Shown here piece by piece: positions 41,889 to 50,446 of a DNA stretch of 64,000 bases (position 1 is the stretch's first letter; the number at the start of each line of letters is the position of its first letter). The position numbers and the translations under genes are program-made. The notes beneath the pieces were generated by a model. It did not search any database. It had not been told where the DNA came from and was given only the letters and a program-made list of their open reading frames with translations. The DNA is from an uncultured Collinsella sp. (GTDB lineage Bacteria > Actinomycetota > Coriobacteriia > Coriobacteriales > Coriobacteriaceae), in contig CAUBPS010000002.1 in the NCBI GenBank assembly GCA_958437935.1, forward strand, positions 62,001 to 126,000, in the 5' to 3' direction.

Positions 41889-44369
41889 CTATAGGTAGCG
41901 GCCGGTGATGCTTGCGGAGCAGGCCACGATGTCGCCCGGCGTACCGGCGCAGACGATTTGCCCGCCCGCGTCGCCACCGCCCGGGCCCATGTCGATCACG
42001 TAATCGGCGTTACGGATAAGGTCGAGATCGTGTTCGATCACGATAACCGTGGCGCCCTTGGCAACGAGGCCGTCAAACACACTCAGCAACACCTGAACAT
42101 CGAGCGGATGCAGGCCAATCGTGGGTTCGTCGAACACGAATACGGCATCATCCTGCACGCGGCCCATCTCGCTCGCGAGCTTAAGGCGCTGTGCCTCGCC
42201 GCCCGAAAGCGCCGGCGTGGGCTCACCGAGCGTGAGATAGCCCAAGCCCAAGTCGTGCAAGGTCTGCAAGCGCGCCTGAACCTTCTTGAGTCCCAGTGTG
42301 GCGTCGATGGCCTCGTCCACACTCATGTCCATGAGCTGCGGCAACGTAAGCAGGCTCCCGTCCTTGCCCTCGCGATGGATATGCGAGGCCGCGTCTGCAT
42401 AACGCGAACCACGACATGCCGGGCAAATGATCTCGACGTCGGGCAGAAACTGCACGTCGAGCGATATCGAGCCCGTGCCATCGCACGTAGGGCAGCGCAG
42501 AGTGCCAGTGTTGTAGCTAAAGGCACCTGCCTTGTAGCCGGCTGCCTTGGCCTCTGGCGTGCAGGCGAAGGCGCGGCGCAGCTCATCATGGATGTCGGCA
42601 TAAGTCGCCACCGTCGAGCGCACGTTGGCGCCGATGGGCGTAGCGTCAATCAGATTTGCGCGGGCAATGCCCTCGGCATCGACCCAACGCACGTGCCCCG
42701 GCAGGCGCTCGCCGGCTGCCTGCGCCTTGAGTGCCGGAATGAGCGTCTCGAGCACCAACGTCGTCTTACCCGAGCCCGAAACGCCCGTCACCGCAACCAA
42801 GCGACCGCGCGGGATATCGACTTCGAGTGGCTTGACGGTATGGATGGCATCGGTTGCCATGCGGATATGGCCCTGGTCGAACATCTCGTCGTCAGTCACC
42901 TGCGGACGCAAGCGCTTGGGCTCTGCGCGCAAAAACGGAGCGATGCGGCTGCCCCGCGATTGCTCGACCTCGCCTACCGTACCAGTGGCAATCACATTAC
43001 CGCCGTCTGCTCCGGCAACGGGGCCCATCTCGACGAGATAGTCGGCTTCCGCCAGTACGCGCGTATCGTGGTCGACAACAACCACGGTGTTGCCGTCATC
43101 CACCAGATCGCGCATCACACCTACCAGGCCGTCGACATTGGCAGGATGCAGGCCGATCGAAGGCTCGTCCAACACATAAAGCACGCCTGTCGATCGGTTG
43201 CGCACCACGCGAGCAAGCTGCACGCGCTGGCGCTCACCCGTGGAGAGCGTGGCACCGGCGCGGTCGAGTGAAAGGTAATCGAGACCCAGGTCGACCAGAC
43301 GACGGGCCGCGCTCAAAAACGAATCGCAGATATCCGTCGCCATGGGCTGCATCTCGGCCGGCAAGGATGCGGACACCCCACGTACCCACTCAATCGCATC
43401 GCCAAGCGTCATGGCCGCGGCCTGTGCCAGATTGATACCGCGCACCTGGGGCTGGCGCGCAGCCTCGGAGAGACGCGTGCCGCCGCAGTCGCGGCACGGG
43501 CCCTCGCGCAAAAAGCGCGCCACGCGCTTGAGGCCTTTGTCGTCCTTAACCTTGGCGAGTGCATTCTCGACGGTATAGACGGCGTTGTAATAGGTAAAGT
43601 CGAGCGGCGTGGCGCCCTCGCCGTTTTTGGGAACGTAGAGAATGTGCTTCTTAACCGCCGGGCCATGGAACACGATGTCGCGCTCTTGAGGTGTGAGCTG
43701 GTTAAACGGCACGTCGGTGCGCACGCCCATCTCGCCGGCCACCTGTTTCATCAGATCCCACATGAGCGTGCCCCAGGGAAGCACCGCGCCCTCGTTGATG
43801 GTCTTTGACTCGTCGGGCACCAGGCTCGCCTCGTCCACCTCGCGCATGACACCGGTGCCGCCACAGGTAGGGCATGCACCGCCGCTGTTAAAGGCAAGGT
43901 CCTCGGCGCTCGGCGCGTAGAACTCGCAGCCGCATGCCGGACACGTGAGCGACAGGCCCGCAGCCACGTTAAGGCTCGGCTCCACACGCGCCCCGCAATG
44001 CGGGCACACGTGATGGGCGCAGCGGCTAAAGAGCAGGCGCAGGCTATTGTTGAGCTCGGTCATGGTGCCAAAGGTCGAGCGCACGCCCGGCACGCTCGGA
44101 CGCTGGTGCAGCGCGAGCGCCGCCGGCACGTGCAGTACCTCGTCCACCTGGGCGTGTTCGGCCTGTGTTAGGCGACGGCGAGTATAGGTGCTGAGTGCTT
44201 CCAAGTAGCGACGCGAGCCCTCGGCATAAAGAACCCCCAGCGCCAGCGAACTCTTGCCCGAACCCGACACGCCGGCAATGCCCACAAGCTTTCCCAGCGG
44301 AATATCGATATCGATGTCTTTAAGGTTATGAACGCGCGCGCCACGCACCTCGATAGCCTGCGGGCTCAT
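41889..44369 (-). CDS. UvrA2-type excinuclease ATPase
   Basis: An 826-residue UvrA homologue, shorter than the ~940-residue repair UvrA and lacking most of the UvrB-binding insertion, as in UvrA2/drug-resistance forms. It has two ABC modules: Walker A GVSGSGKSS and GVSGSGKTT, signatures LSTGERQRVQL and LSGGEAQRLKL, and zinc modules CPHC...CPAC and CPTC...CPAC. It may take part in damage repair or protect against DNA-intercalating compounds. The ATG at 44369 matches the family N-terminus (AIEVRGARVHNLKDI); an ATG at 44402 overlaps the upstream gene. It lies 25 bases after an AAA ATPase gene, in one operon. Confidence 0.9.
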   Translation of the reverse strand: MSPQAIEVRGARVHNLKDIDIDIPLGKLVGIAGVSGSGKSSLALGVLYAEGSRRYLEALSTYTRRRLTQAEHAQVDEVLHVPAALALHQRPSVPGVRSTFGTMTELNNSLRLLFSRCAHHVCPHCGARVEPSLNVAAGLSLTCPACGCEFYAPSAEDLAFNSGGACPTCGGTGVMREVDEASLVPDESKTINEGAVLPWGTLMWDLMKQVAGEMGVRTDVPFNQLTPQERDIVFHGPAVKKHILYVPKNGEGATPLDFTYYNAVYTVENALAKVKDDKGLKRVARFLREGPCRDCGGTRLSEAARQPQVRGINLAQAAAMTLGDAIEWVRGVSASLPAEMQPMATDICDSFLSAARRLVDLGLDYLSLDRAGATLSTGERQRVQLARVVRNRSTGVLYVLDEPSIGLHPANVDGLVGVMRDLVDDGNTVVVVDHDTRVLAEADYLVEMGPVAGADGGNVIATGTVGEVEQSRGSRIAPFLRAEPKRLRPQVTDDEMFDQGHIRMATDAIHTVKPLEVDIPRGRLVAVTGVSGSGKTTLVLETLIPALKAQAAGERLPGHVRWVDAEGIARANLIDATPIGANVRSTVATYADIHDELRRAFACTPEAKAAGYKAGAFSYNTGTLRCPTCDGTGSISLDVQFLPDVEIICPACRGSRYADAASHIHREGKDGSLLTLPQLMDMSVDEAIDATLGLKKVQARLQTLHDLGLGYLTLGEPTPALSGGEAQRLKLASEMGRVQDDAVFVFDEPTIGLHPLDVQVLLSVFDGLVAKGATVIVIEHDLDLIRNADYVIDMGPGGGDAGGQIVCAGTPGDIVACSASITGRYL

Positions 44370-44394
44370 CTTCTGTTCCGTCACCTTTATCACC

Positions 44395-45513
44395 CTACTC
44401 ATGCCATAAAACTCGATCGCGAATGTACGCGCCCAGCATGGGCACGGTAAACCGGACGAGACCGTATCCGGCAGCCTCGATGACGCGCTCGCGAATCAGG
44501 CTTGCGCGATATTTACTCGCCCAGCTCTGGGTACGATCGCAGCGCTCAATGATATCCGCCATGCGCGTCGGCTTGCCCTCGTCAACCACCATGGCCTCGA
44601 TAAAAAGGCGCTGTGGACTGCGCAGCCCGTAATACAGGGGCGCGTCAACCGCTTCATAGAACTCGGAGACGGCATCCGCATGGCCATCCTCGACATCGCG
44701 CCTTTCGATGACCTGCGAGCCACGCCGGACAGCAGACCGCCACATGTAATATCCCACCAGCTGAACCATGTAGGGATGCCCCATGCTCTTGCGCGCCGCA
44801 AGGTCCGCCGTCTCCGCGTCAACGTAAAGACCAGCGTCTTTGACCGTCTGGATATACGAATCGCGTACCTTGGGCAAAGAGATCGCCCCCAACGTACGCT
44901 GCTGGGCACGCCGCAAAAACGTCACGCTCGGCTCTTCGAGCAGATCGTCAACCATACTGGGTAAGCCGGCGAACACCAGCGCAAGGCCGCGCTGTTCGCT
45001 ATCGGACAGGCCTGTGGCATCCTGATCTCCCAGCACCTGCTGATAGAGAACGGCAAGAGCCGCCAGCTCCTCGATAGACGCCGATTGTGCCTCATCGATC
45101 GCAAACAGTATGCCCTTGCCTGGACCGAGCTTCTTGAGGCGCTCGTTGACCAGCCCTTGCAACGTTTCTCCCTTTGCCCGCGCCGCCTCGACCGACATCC
45201 GGTCAAACGACGGACCGAACTCCATTGACGTCACAACGGGTTTATTCGAGCGAAGCGCATCGGCTAGGCGGCCGCACAGCCCAAGCGAAGCGGAATCGGA
45301 GACAACCGCCCATCCGCGCTCGCTAGCTAAACGCTGCAGTTCCCGCAAGAGAACCGTTTTGCCACAGCCGCGGTTTCCCGTAATGAGCATGAGCCTGCCC
45401 GGCGCCCCGGCGCCGTTATCGAGCCCTTCCTCGAAATCTTCGATGACCGACTCACGACCGATGAGTATCGGAGGCCGCTTGCCTGCCGTTGGCTTAAAGG
45501 GATTCGGGTTCAT
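44395..45513 (-). CDS. AAA ATPase with C-terminal winged helix (paralogue B)
   Basis: A 372-residue homologue of the ATPase at 40748: NPFKPTAGKRPPILIGRE start, Walker A GNRGCGKT (46-53), Walker B ILFAIDEAQ, LVFAGLPSMVDDLL and VTFLRRAQQRTLG, and a C-terminal winged helix (RTQSWASKYRASLIRERVIE). It is 25 bases upstream of the uvrA2-type gene and surely co-transcribed. The two paralogues therefore flank uvrA2 on both sides. A promoter made of two direct repeats lies upstream. The role is unknown; coupling to UvrA2 suggests DNA processing. Confidence 0.82.
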   Translation of the reverse strand: MNPNPFKPTAGKRPPILIGRESVIEDFEEGLDNGAGAPGRLMLITGNRGCGKTVLLRELQRLASERGWAVVSDSASLGLCGRLADALRSNKPVVTSMEFGPSFDRMSVEAARAKGETLQGLVNERLKKLGPGKGILFAIDEAQSASIEELAALAVLYQQVLGDQDATGLSDSEQRGLALVFAGLPSMVDDLLEEPSVTFLRRAQQRTLGAISLPKVRDSYIQTVKDAGLYVDAETADLAARKSMGHPYMVQLVGYYMWRSAVRRGSQVIERRDVEDGHADAVSEFYEAVDAPLYYGLRSPQRLFIEAMVVDEGKPTRMADIIERCDRTQSWASKYRASLIRERVIEAAGYGLVRFTVPMLGAYIRDRVLWHE

Positions 45514-45546
45514 GTCGGCCTCCTCGGATTGGCAAACCCTGGTAAT

Positions 45547-45579
45547 AGTTATACCAACTTGTACCGAGTTATACCAACT
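45547..45579 (-). promoter_or_regulatory. Promoter/operator of direct repeats before the ATPase-uvrA2 operon
   Basis: AGTTATACCAACT occurs at 45547-45559 and 45567-45579, exactly 20 bases apart (two helical turns). On the minus strand the copies supply TTGGTA as -35 and TATAAC as -10 with an 18-base spacer. Confidence 0.6.
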
Positions 45580-45584
45580 GAATC

Positions 45585-45609
45585 TGACAAAGGGGCTGCC
45601 CCTCTGTCA
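45585..45609. repeat. Palindromic repeat of the GTCCC family (variant core)
   Basis: TGACAAAGGGG and CCCCTCTGTCA (one mismatch) around CTG. The stop codon of the TetM-like gene lies in its right arm. Confidence 0.65.
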
Positions 45610-47610
45610 CATGTGGCCGAAAAACTCGGCGTCTGCTGCTCGCCAGGGGCGGAAGGTGGCGGGATCGATCTTTACGTGCGCCGCGGCGGGTACGTCGTAC
45701 CATTTGACCGTGTAACCAGCGCCGTGAGAGCAAAAGACCGAGTCGGGCGTGTTGGGCAGATCGGCCTCGGGCTCATAGGCGGCCGTCTCGATTACGCGCT
45801 CGGCATCATGGCAAGCCGCATAGCCGGCGAACTCCAGGTACAGATGCCCGCGACCGCTCGTGTAGGCAGCTACCTCCAGGGCATAGTCCTGCACCTCGGA
45901 TGCCGGCACGCGACCCACAAGCTTCGCCCGGTCCCCCGTCATCGTCGGTGGCTCGTACTCGGCACCCATGCGCGTGGCATCCGAGAGCGCCCGGCCCACG
46001 CACTCCCCCGGCACCTCGAGCTCAAAGTGGTACCACGGCTCCAACAGCACCGCCGCGCCAGCCTCACGCGCCTGCATGAGCCCCTGGCGAATCGCGCGGT
46101 ACGTGGCCTGGCGAAAATCGCCGCCCTCGGTGTGTTTGGCATGCGCACGGCCGCCCGTGAGCGTAATGCGCACATCGGTGATGGGCGAGCCGGTCAGCAC
46201 GCCCAGGTGATCGCGCTCCATGGCGTTGGTGAGTGCCAGACGCTGCCAGTTAAGATCGAGCTCATCGGTCGAGGTCACGGTGCCAAACTGCACGCCCGAA
46301 CCCGCCGGCAACGGCTCCAGACGCAGATGCACCTCGGCATAGTGGCGCAGTGGCTCAAAGTGGCCCACGCCCTCGACCGGCTGCGAAATAGTCTCCTTAT
46401 AGAGAATGCCGCCAGACTCAAACGCAACCGAAAGGCCAAAGCGATCGGCCAACACCCGCTGCACGACCTCGAGCTGCACCGCCCCCATAAGCTGCAGATG
46501 TATTTGTTCAAGATGGGTGTTCCAGCCTACGCCGAGCATGGGATCTTCGTCCGCCAACTCAGTCAGCGCTTTGAACACCGCGTGGACATCGTGTTCGCCC
46601 GGAAGCACCGTATAGGTGAGGACCGGCGCAATGACGGGCGCATCGCACGCGGGTTCCGCGCCCAGAGCGTCCCCTGGGCGAACGTGCGCAAGGCCCGTCA
46701 CGGCACAAATGCCGCCAGCAGCAACTTCTTGGGCAAGCTCATACTTCTCGCCGTTATAGATGCGTACCTGATCGACCTTCTGCTCCCATGCCTCGGCACC
46801 GGAACGTCCGTTAATCACCTGTTTGGCATGCAGCGTGCCGCCGGTCACTTTAACCCAAGCCAAGCGCTCGCCGCGGTCCCCGCGGCTGACGCGATAGACG
46901 CGGGCGGCAAACTCCGGGAGCCACGCCTGTTCGCGCATCAGCGCGCATATACCATCCAACAGCTCGTCCACACCTTGGTCCTTGAGCGCCGAGCCGGCAA
47001 AGCAGGGAAAGAGCTTGCGCTCAGCAACCATGCGCGACAGCGTCGCGGAGGAAAGCTCACCCGCCTCAAGAAACTCCTCGAGCGCCGCTTCGTCCAACGC
47101 AGCAGCGTCCTCCTGAACGGCGCCACCCGCCAGCAGTTCGTTGGCATCCAGGCACCCCTCAGAAAGACGTTGCCCAAGTTGTGCCAGCAAAACATCGCGG
47201 CCGGGATTCTCCAAATCGATCTTGTTGATAAAGATGAACGTCGGGATGTCATAGCGCGCAAGCAGGCGCCACAGGGTTTCGGTGTGCCCCTGTACGCCAT
47301 CGTTGGCACCTACCACCAGAATCGCGTAGTCCAGGGCACGCAGCGTGCGCTCCGCCTCGGCAGAAAAATCGACATGGCCGGGAGCGTCCACGAGCATAAC
47401 GTGGGTGTCACCATGGTCGAGCACAGCCTGCGACGAGAAGATCGTGATACCGCGCTCACGCTCAATCTCGTTCGTATCCAGATGCGAGTCGCCATCGTCA
47501 ACGCGGCCGCGCTTGCGAATGCGGCCCGCGTTAAACAGCATGGCCTCGGCCAGCGTGGTCTTGCCGGCATCGACATGCGCCAAGATTCCAGCGACCGCTT
47601 GCTTCGACAT
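45607..47610 (-). CDS. TetM/EF-G-like translational GTPase (ribosomal protection-type)
   Basis: A 667-residue translation-factor GTPase closest in form to tetracycline ribosomal-protection proteins (about 640 residues). G motifs are AHVDAGKTTL, GITIFSS (switch region), DAPGHVDF and NKID. Domains II-V follow, ending in YTVKWYDVPAAAHVK. Tet proteins lack the EF-G G' domain, as here. GC and codon use match the neighbours, unlike recently transferred tet(W)/tet(O), so this looks like a resident homologue with an uncertain role. GGAGAG precedes the ATG at 47610. Resistance should not be assumed. Confidence 0.8.
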   Translation of the reverse strand: MSKQAVAGILAHVDAGKTTLAEAMLFNAGRIRKRGRVDDGDSHLDTNEIERERGITIFSSQAVLDHGDTHVMLVDAPGHVDFSAEAERTLRALDYAILVVGANDGVQGHTETLWRLLARYDIPTFIFINKIDLENPGRDVLLAQLGQRLSEGCLDANELLAGGAVQEDAAALDEAALEEFLEAGELSSATLSRMVAERKLFPCFAGSALKDQGVDELLDGICALMREQAWLPEFAARVYRVSRGDRGERLAWVKVTGGTLHAKQVINGRSGAEAWEQKVDQVRIYNGEKYELAQEVAAGGICAVTGLAHVRPGDALGAEPACDAPVIAPVLTYTVLPGEHDVHAVFKALTELADEDPMLGVGWNTHLEQIHLQLMGAVQLEVVQRVLADRFGLSVAFESGGILYKETISQPVEGVGHFEPLRHYAEVHLRLEPLPAGSGVQFGTVTSTDELDLNWQRLALTNAMERDHLGVLTGSPITDVRITLTGGRAHAKHTEGGDFRQATYRAIRQGLMQAREAGAAVLLEPWYHFELEVPGECVGRALSDATRMGAEYEPPTMTGDRAKLVGRVPASEVQDYALEVAAYTSGRGHLYLEFAGYAACHDAERVIETAAYEPEADLPNTPDSVFCSHGAGYTVKWYDVPAAAHVKIDPATFRPWRAADAEFFGHM

Positions 47611-47797
47611 GGCTCTCCTCTTATTGCAAGCCCATCGCACGCGGCAACGGGCACCCTCGTTCCACACTGGATGATACAATTTACGGGCCGGCGGGCGAAG
47701 CGGGCCCTATCCCCCGACCGAGCTCATCGCCCCGCGTTGCCGCGCGGCGATTTTCGTAGGTTCGCGCCTTGCGAAAGCCGGCTTGCAAATCAGCACA

Positions 47798-47836
47798 GCG
47801 AACGAAAATGACCCCACCTGGGCCAGTTTCGTTCGC
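47798..47836. repeat. Inverted repeat GCGAACGAAA/TTTCGTTCGC
   Basis: Perfect 10-bp arms with a 19-base spacer, in the gap 47611-47863 between the TetM-like and acetyltransferase genes. Function unknown. Confidence 0.5.
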
Positions 47837-47863
47837 ATGAATTATTGATATGAGGCGTCGCTC

Positions 47864-48355
47864 TTACGCCTCGCGCAGCCAGTCAAACGCAACACGCGGC
47901 GTACCGTCCGACACATATACGATACCGGCGCGCTTAAACCCGGCCTTGGCAATGGCTCCCTGCATGGGCAGGTTGTCCTGATGTGTGTCGATGCGCAGGT
48001 GATCGGCACGCTCCTTGGCAAAGGCAAACATCGCGGCCGCGATACCGTGCACGGTGCCGTCGGATGCCACACGGTGCAGCACGGCGTACGGAGTGTCGCT
48101 ACGCCATTGACCGTCCTCAATTACGTCATAGCACTCGTCCGGGCCCGGTAAAAAGGCAAACGTCGCCACCACGCGACCATCGACTTCGCACACATAGCTG
48201 CCACCGGCGGCGATATCGGCAGCCAGCTGCTCGGCAGAAGGCGTGCCCTCGGGCCACTGCGTGGCGTTGCCATGCGCGCGCATAAAGGCGCGGGCCGCGT
48301 CATAGATAGCCATGACGGCGGGAATGTCGGTATCGAGGGTTTTTCTGATCATCAC
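47864..48355 (-). CDS. GNAT-family N-acetyltransferase
   Basis: A 163-residue acetyl-CoA-dependent acyltransferase. IRKTLDTDIPAVMAIYDAAR is the typical first strand and helix; AVLHRVASDGTVHGIAAAMFAFA holds the acetyl-CoA loop (written in part: VHGIAAAMFAFA); HQDNLPMQGAIAKAGFKRAG is the conserved C-terminal region (in part DNLPMQGAIAKAGFKRAG). Substrate unknown. GTG at 48355 or ATG at 48352 can start it; AGG precedes both. It is divergent from a small zinc-ribbon gene, and the two share a symmetric palindromic promoter. Confidence 0.88.
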   Translation of the reverse strand: MMIRKTLDTDIPAVMAIYDAARAFMRAHGNATQWPEGTPSAEQLAADIAAGGSYVCEVDGRVVATFAFLPGPDECYDVIEDGQWRSDTPYAVLHRVASDGTVHGIAAAMFAFAKERADHLRIDTHQDNLPMQGAIAKAGFKRAGIVYVSDGTPRVAFDWLREA

Positions 48356-48373
48356 GCGGCGACCTCACGTTTA

Positions 48374-48405
48374 TTGGTATCACTTTGATTGAGCAATGAT
48401 ACCAA
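48374..48405. promoter_or_regulatory. Symmetric bidirectional promoter
   Basis: TTGGTATCA (48374-48382) and TGATACCAA (48397-48405) form a perfect 9-bp dyad with a 14-base spacer. On each strand the dyad provides TTGGTA as -35 and TGATAC as -10, 17 bases apart. Both genes start about 22 bases beyond their -10. Confidence 0.6.
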
Positions 48406-48423
48406 CGTTTGGAGAGGGGCGCG

Positions 48424-48726
48424 ATGCAGATGGGAAGCAAAAAGCGAGCCGCCTGGTCAAAGGCCAAATGCGAGTTTTTGGGCGCTGCCACCGGCGGCGA
48501 TATGAGCTACCTGTTTGCGCGCGAAGACGAGCGCCGCGACGCCCTGAACGCCGAGCGCAATGAAGCCTGGCGCTACAAGTCGTGCGAACGCAAAAACCGT
48601 TACGATACGCGCGCCGAGGCCGAGGCAGTTATGGCCGACTGCGAAAACCGCGGGCGGCGTGGTTTGGCCTGCTACAAATGCGAATACTGCGGTGGATGGC
48701 ACCTGACGTCGCACCCATGGAAATAG
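48424..48726 (+). CDS. Small zinc-ribbon-like protein
   Basis: A 100-residue basic protein. The C-terminus ACYKCEYCGGWHLTSHPWK has a C-x-x-C followed by Gly-Trp-His, a pattern seen in small phage and mobile-element proteins; an upstream RYDTRAEAEAVM helix is typical of the same group. The remaining Cys residues (in SCERKN and ADCEN) could complete a metal site. GGAGAGGGG precedes the ATG at 48424. It shares a symmetric promoter with the divergent acetyltransferase. Function unknown. Confidence 0.75.
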   Translation: MQMGSKKRAAWSKAKCEFLGAATGGDMSYLFAREDERRDALNAERNEAWRYKSCERKNRYDTRAEAEAVMADCENRGRRGLACYKCEYCGGWHLTSHPWK

Positions 48727-48774
48727 ACGCCGCATCGGCACGGCGCTAGCGAAGCGCCGGTAATCGCACGCAAG

Positions 48775-49479
48775 TTACGGGCGCGGCGGCACTAACACAT
48801 CGTAGCGAACGGCCTTGCCCGCAAGCTGATAGCTCGGCTTAACGCCGGCAAGCAGTGGCCCCTTCACCGGTCGCTTGATAACGACCTTGCGCGGGTGCGC
48901 CGCAAGCGCAGCTTCGACCAGCGTCTCCTCATCGGCACACGGCTGTTCCAGATGATGCAAAAGTTGGAACTTCTTTTTCACCGCCGCGCTCTTGGTGCGC
49001 TCGGGAAACATGGGGTCCAGATACACCACGTCGGGGGCGGCAAGCTCGCCCCGCCCGATCAGCTCAGCCGTATGGCGAAGGCCGGTAATACTGTCCTCGC
49101 CCGCATGTAAGCGCATGCGCGCCACGGCTGTCGCAAGCGCCGGATCATCTGCCGCGCGGTCCAAGGCATCCTTGAGGAGCGCCGCAATCACGCAATCCTG
49201 CTCATACAAATCGACCGCAAAGCCCGCGGCCGCGAGCAGCAGCGAATCCTCGCCAAAGCCTGCCGTGGCGTCAATTGCCCACGGCCGCTCGATGCCTTTT
49301 GCACGCGCAGCCTTCACCAACAGCTCTTGCTGCAGACGGCCCTGCTTGAGTCGCGGCAGCATGCGGCCAAAATCGGCACGCAGCTCCATCGTGCCGTCGG
49401 TGAGCGTGAGGCCCTCGGGCTTCCCGGTCAGCTCAAGCCCCGCGGCCCGAGCAACAGAAAAGGGATCGACGACGCCCAT
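48775..49479 (-). CDS. rsmJ: 16S rRNA (guanine(1516)-N2)-methyltransferase RsmJ-like
   Basis: A 234-residue SAM-dependent methyltransferase of the RsmJ family. Motif I is IDATAGFGEDSLLLAAAG; the catalytic segment is VYLDPMFPERTKSAAVKKKF, the RsmJ signature; VIKRPVKGP follows. It methylates G1516 of 16S rRNA in E. coli. AAGGAG lies upstream of the ATG. A small membrane-protein gene is 63 bases upstream on the same strand. Confidence 0.88.
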   Translation of the reverse strand: MGVVDPFSVARAAGLELTGKPEGLTLTDGTMELRADFGRMLPRLKQGRLQQELLVKAARAKGIERPWAIDATAGFGEDSLLLAAAGFAVDLYEQDCVIAALLKDALDRAADDPALATAVARMRLHAGEDSITGLRHTAELIGRGELAAPDVVYLDPMFPERTKSAAVKKKFQLLHHLEQPCADEETLVEAALAAHPRKVVIKRPVKGPLLAGVKPSYQLAGKAVRYDVLVPPRP

Positions 49480-49542
49480 GGGTACTCCTTAGCAAGCAAA
49501 ACGAATACGTGGGCGCCGTTCATGACGACACCCAACCGTCCG

Positions 49543-49686
49543 CTATTGTCCCACATGTGACATGGCCCACAGCATCCCAATGCAAAGCACCGCCATCAAT
49601 CCCGTGCACACGGCAGCGATCACGGAATCACTCATGCGCCTTCCCAACGACCGCGGCTCACGCACTTGCCCTGCTCCGTACATCAT
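49543..49686 (-). CDS. Small single-pass membrane protein (47 aa)
   Basis: A 47-residue protein: basic N-terminus (REPRSLGRRMSD) followed by one hydrophobic helix (SVIAAVCTGLMAVLCIGMLW). AAGGAGG stands 4-5 bases before the ATG at 49686, which is unusually good for such a short frame and supports translation. A longer frame to 49752 has no ribosome site. Topology would be N-in. Function unknown; possibly linked to rsmJ downstream only by chance. Confidence 0.6.
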   Translation of the reverse strand: MMYGAGQVREPRSLGRRMSDSVIAAVCTGLMAVLCIGMLWAMSHVGQ

Positions 49687-49914
49687 GGCTCCTCCTTGAG
49701 ACCAGCTCCTTGTTACGACCTCATCATCGCAGCGCCGCACATGGGCTGCCATCGATTTGGCTTACGTCCAGCTTTCCTTTTTGAAAGGTTGGACCGTACA
49801 GGCAAGAGACGCTTTCAAACGCATGCATCGCCGCGTTGAACTACAATGTGCTTCACCATATGTGCAGTACATTGGGTGCGCCAAGTTGGCGTACTCGTAT
49901 CGAAAGGACCAGCC

Positions 49915-50316
49915 ATGAGCTTCACTCGCAAGACTCTCAAAATCCTTGCTCTCATCTACTTTGTTTTGGGCATCGCCAGCCTCGTCACCGCCGGCGTCGG
50001 TATCGCCACGGGCGGTCTCGATTCCACGTACGGTTCGTACGCCACGCTCGCAGCGGTCGTGCTTATCGCCAAGGGTCTCGTCGACCTTGCCGCAGGCGTC
50101 GCCGGTATCAAGGGCGCCAACAAGCCTTCGCAGGTGGACGGCGCGTTTAAGCTCGGTATTGTTGCCGCGGTCGCCACGCTTGCCCAAGCGGTGCTTACGC
50201 TTCCCGCGTTTGGCGGCGACGCCATCAACTTTGGCGCCTTTGTCGTCGTGGTGTACGACCTGTTCTTTGTTCAGCAGGCACACGCCGTTAAGGCCGAGAA
50301 CAAGGACCGCCTGTAA
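49915..50316 (+). CDS. Four-helix membrane protein of unknown function
   Basis: A 133-residue protein with four predicted membrane helices (ILALIYFVLGIASLVTAGVG; LAAVVLIAKGLVDLAAGVAG; LGIVAAVATLAQAVLTL; FGAFVVVVYDLFFVQQ). It begins with basic MSFTRKTLK and ends with charged residues, so both ends face the cytosol. GAAAGGA lies upstream of the ATG at 49915. A terminator follows, so it is monocistronic. Not recognised as a named family. Confidence 0.82.
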   Translation: MSFTRKTLKILALIYFVLGIASLVTAGVGIATGGLDSTYGSYATLAAVVLIAKGLVDLAAGVAGIKGANKPSQVDGAFKLGIVAAVATLAQAVLTLPAFGGDAINFGAFVVVVYDLFFVQQAHAVKAENKDRL

Positions 50317-50357
50317 GCGCCCGCTTCTCATAACCTCTGTTTCAGCCAAGCAACTAA

Positions 50358-50393
50358 AAAGGGCCGATCGCGCATCTCCGCGGTCGGCCCTTT
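50358..50393 (+). terminator. Terminator of the four-helix membrane protein
   Basis: AAAGGGCCGATCGCG and CGCGGTCGGCCCTTT, 15-bp stem with one mismatch, then TTTA. Confidence 0.85.
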
Positions 50394-50409
50394 ACGTTTG
50401 CCCAGATAA

Positions 50410-50446
50410 AACCTGCCAAAATAAATCTGTCCCTTTTTGGTAGGTT
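50410..50446. repeat. Palindromic repeat of the GTCCC family
   Basis: AACCTGCCAAAA and TTTTGGTAGGTT enclose TAAATCTGTCCCT. Nearly identical to 29828-29862. It covers the stop codon of the rlmA-like gene. Confidence 0.75.

Noticed and set aside
45607..47610. Acquired tetracycline resistance gene
   Set aside because: No mobile-element context and no composition shift; sequence only supports membership of the wider TetM/EF-G family.
45529..47811. 760-codon plus-strand frame opposite the TetM-like gene
   Set aside because: The minus strand encodes a full GTPase with all G motifs. The long opposite frame arises from high-GC codon bias.
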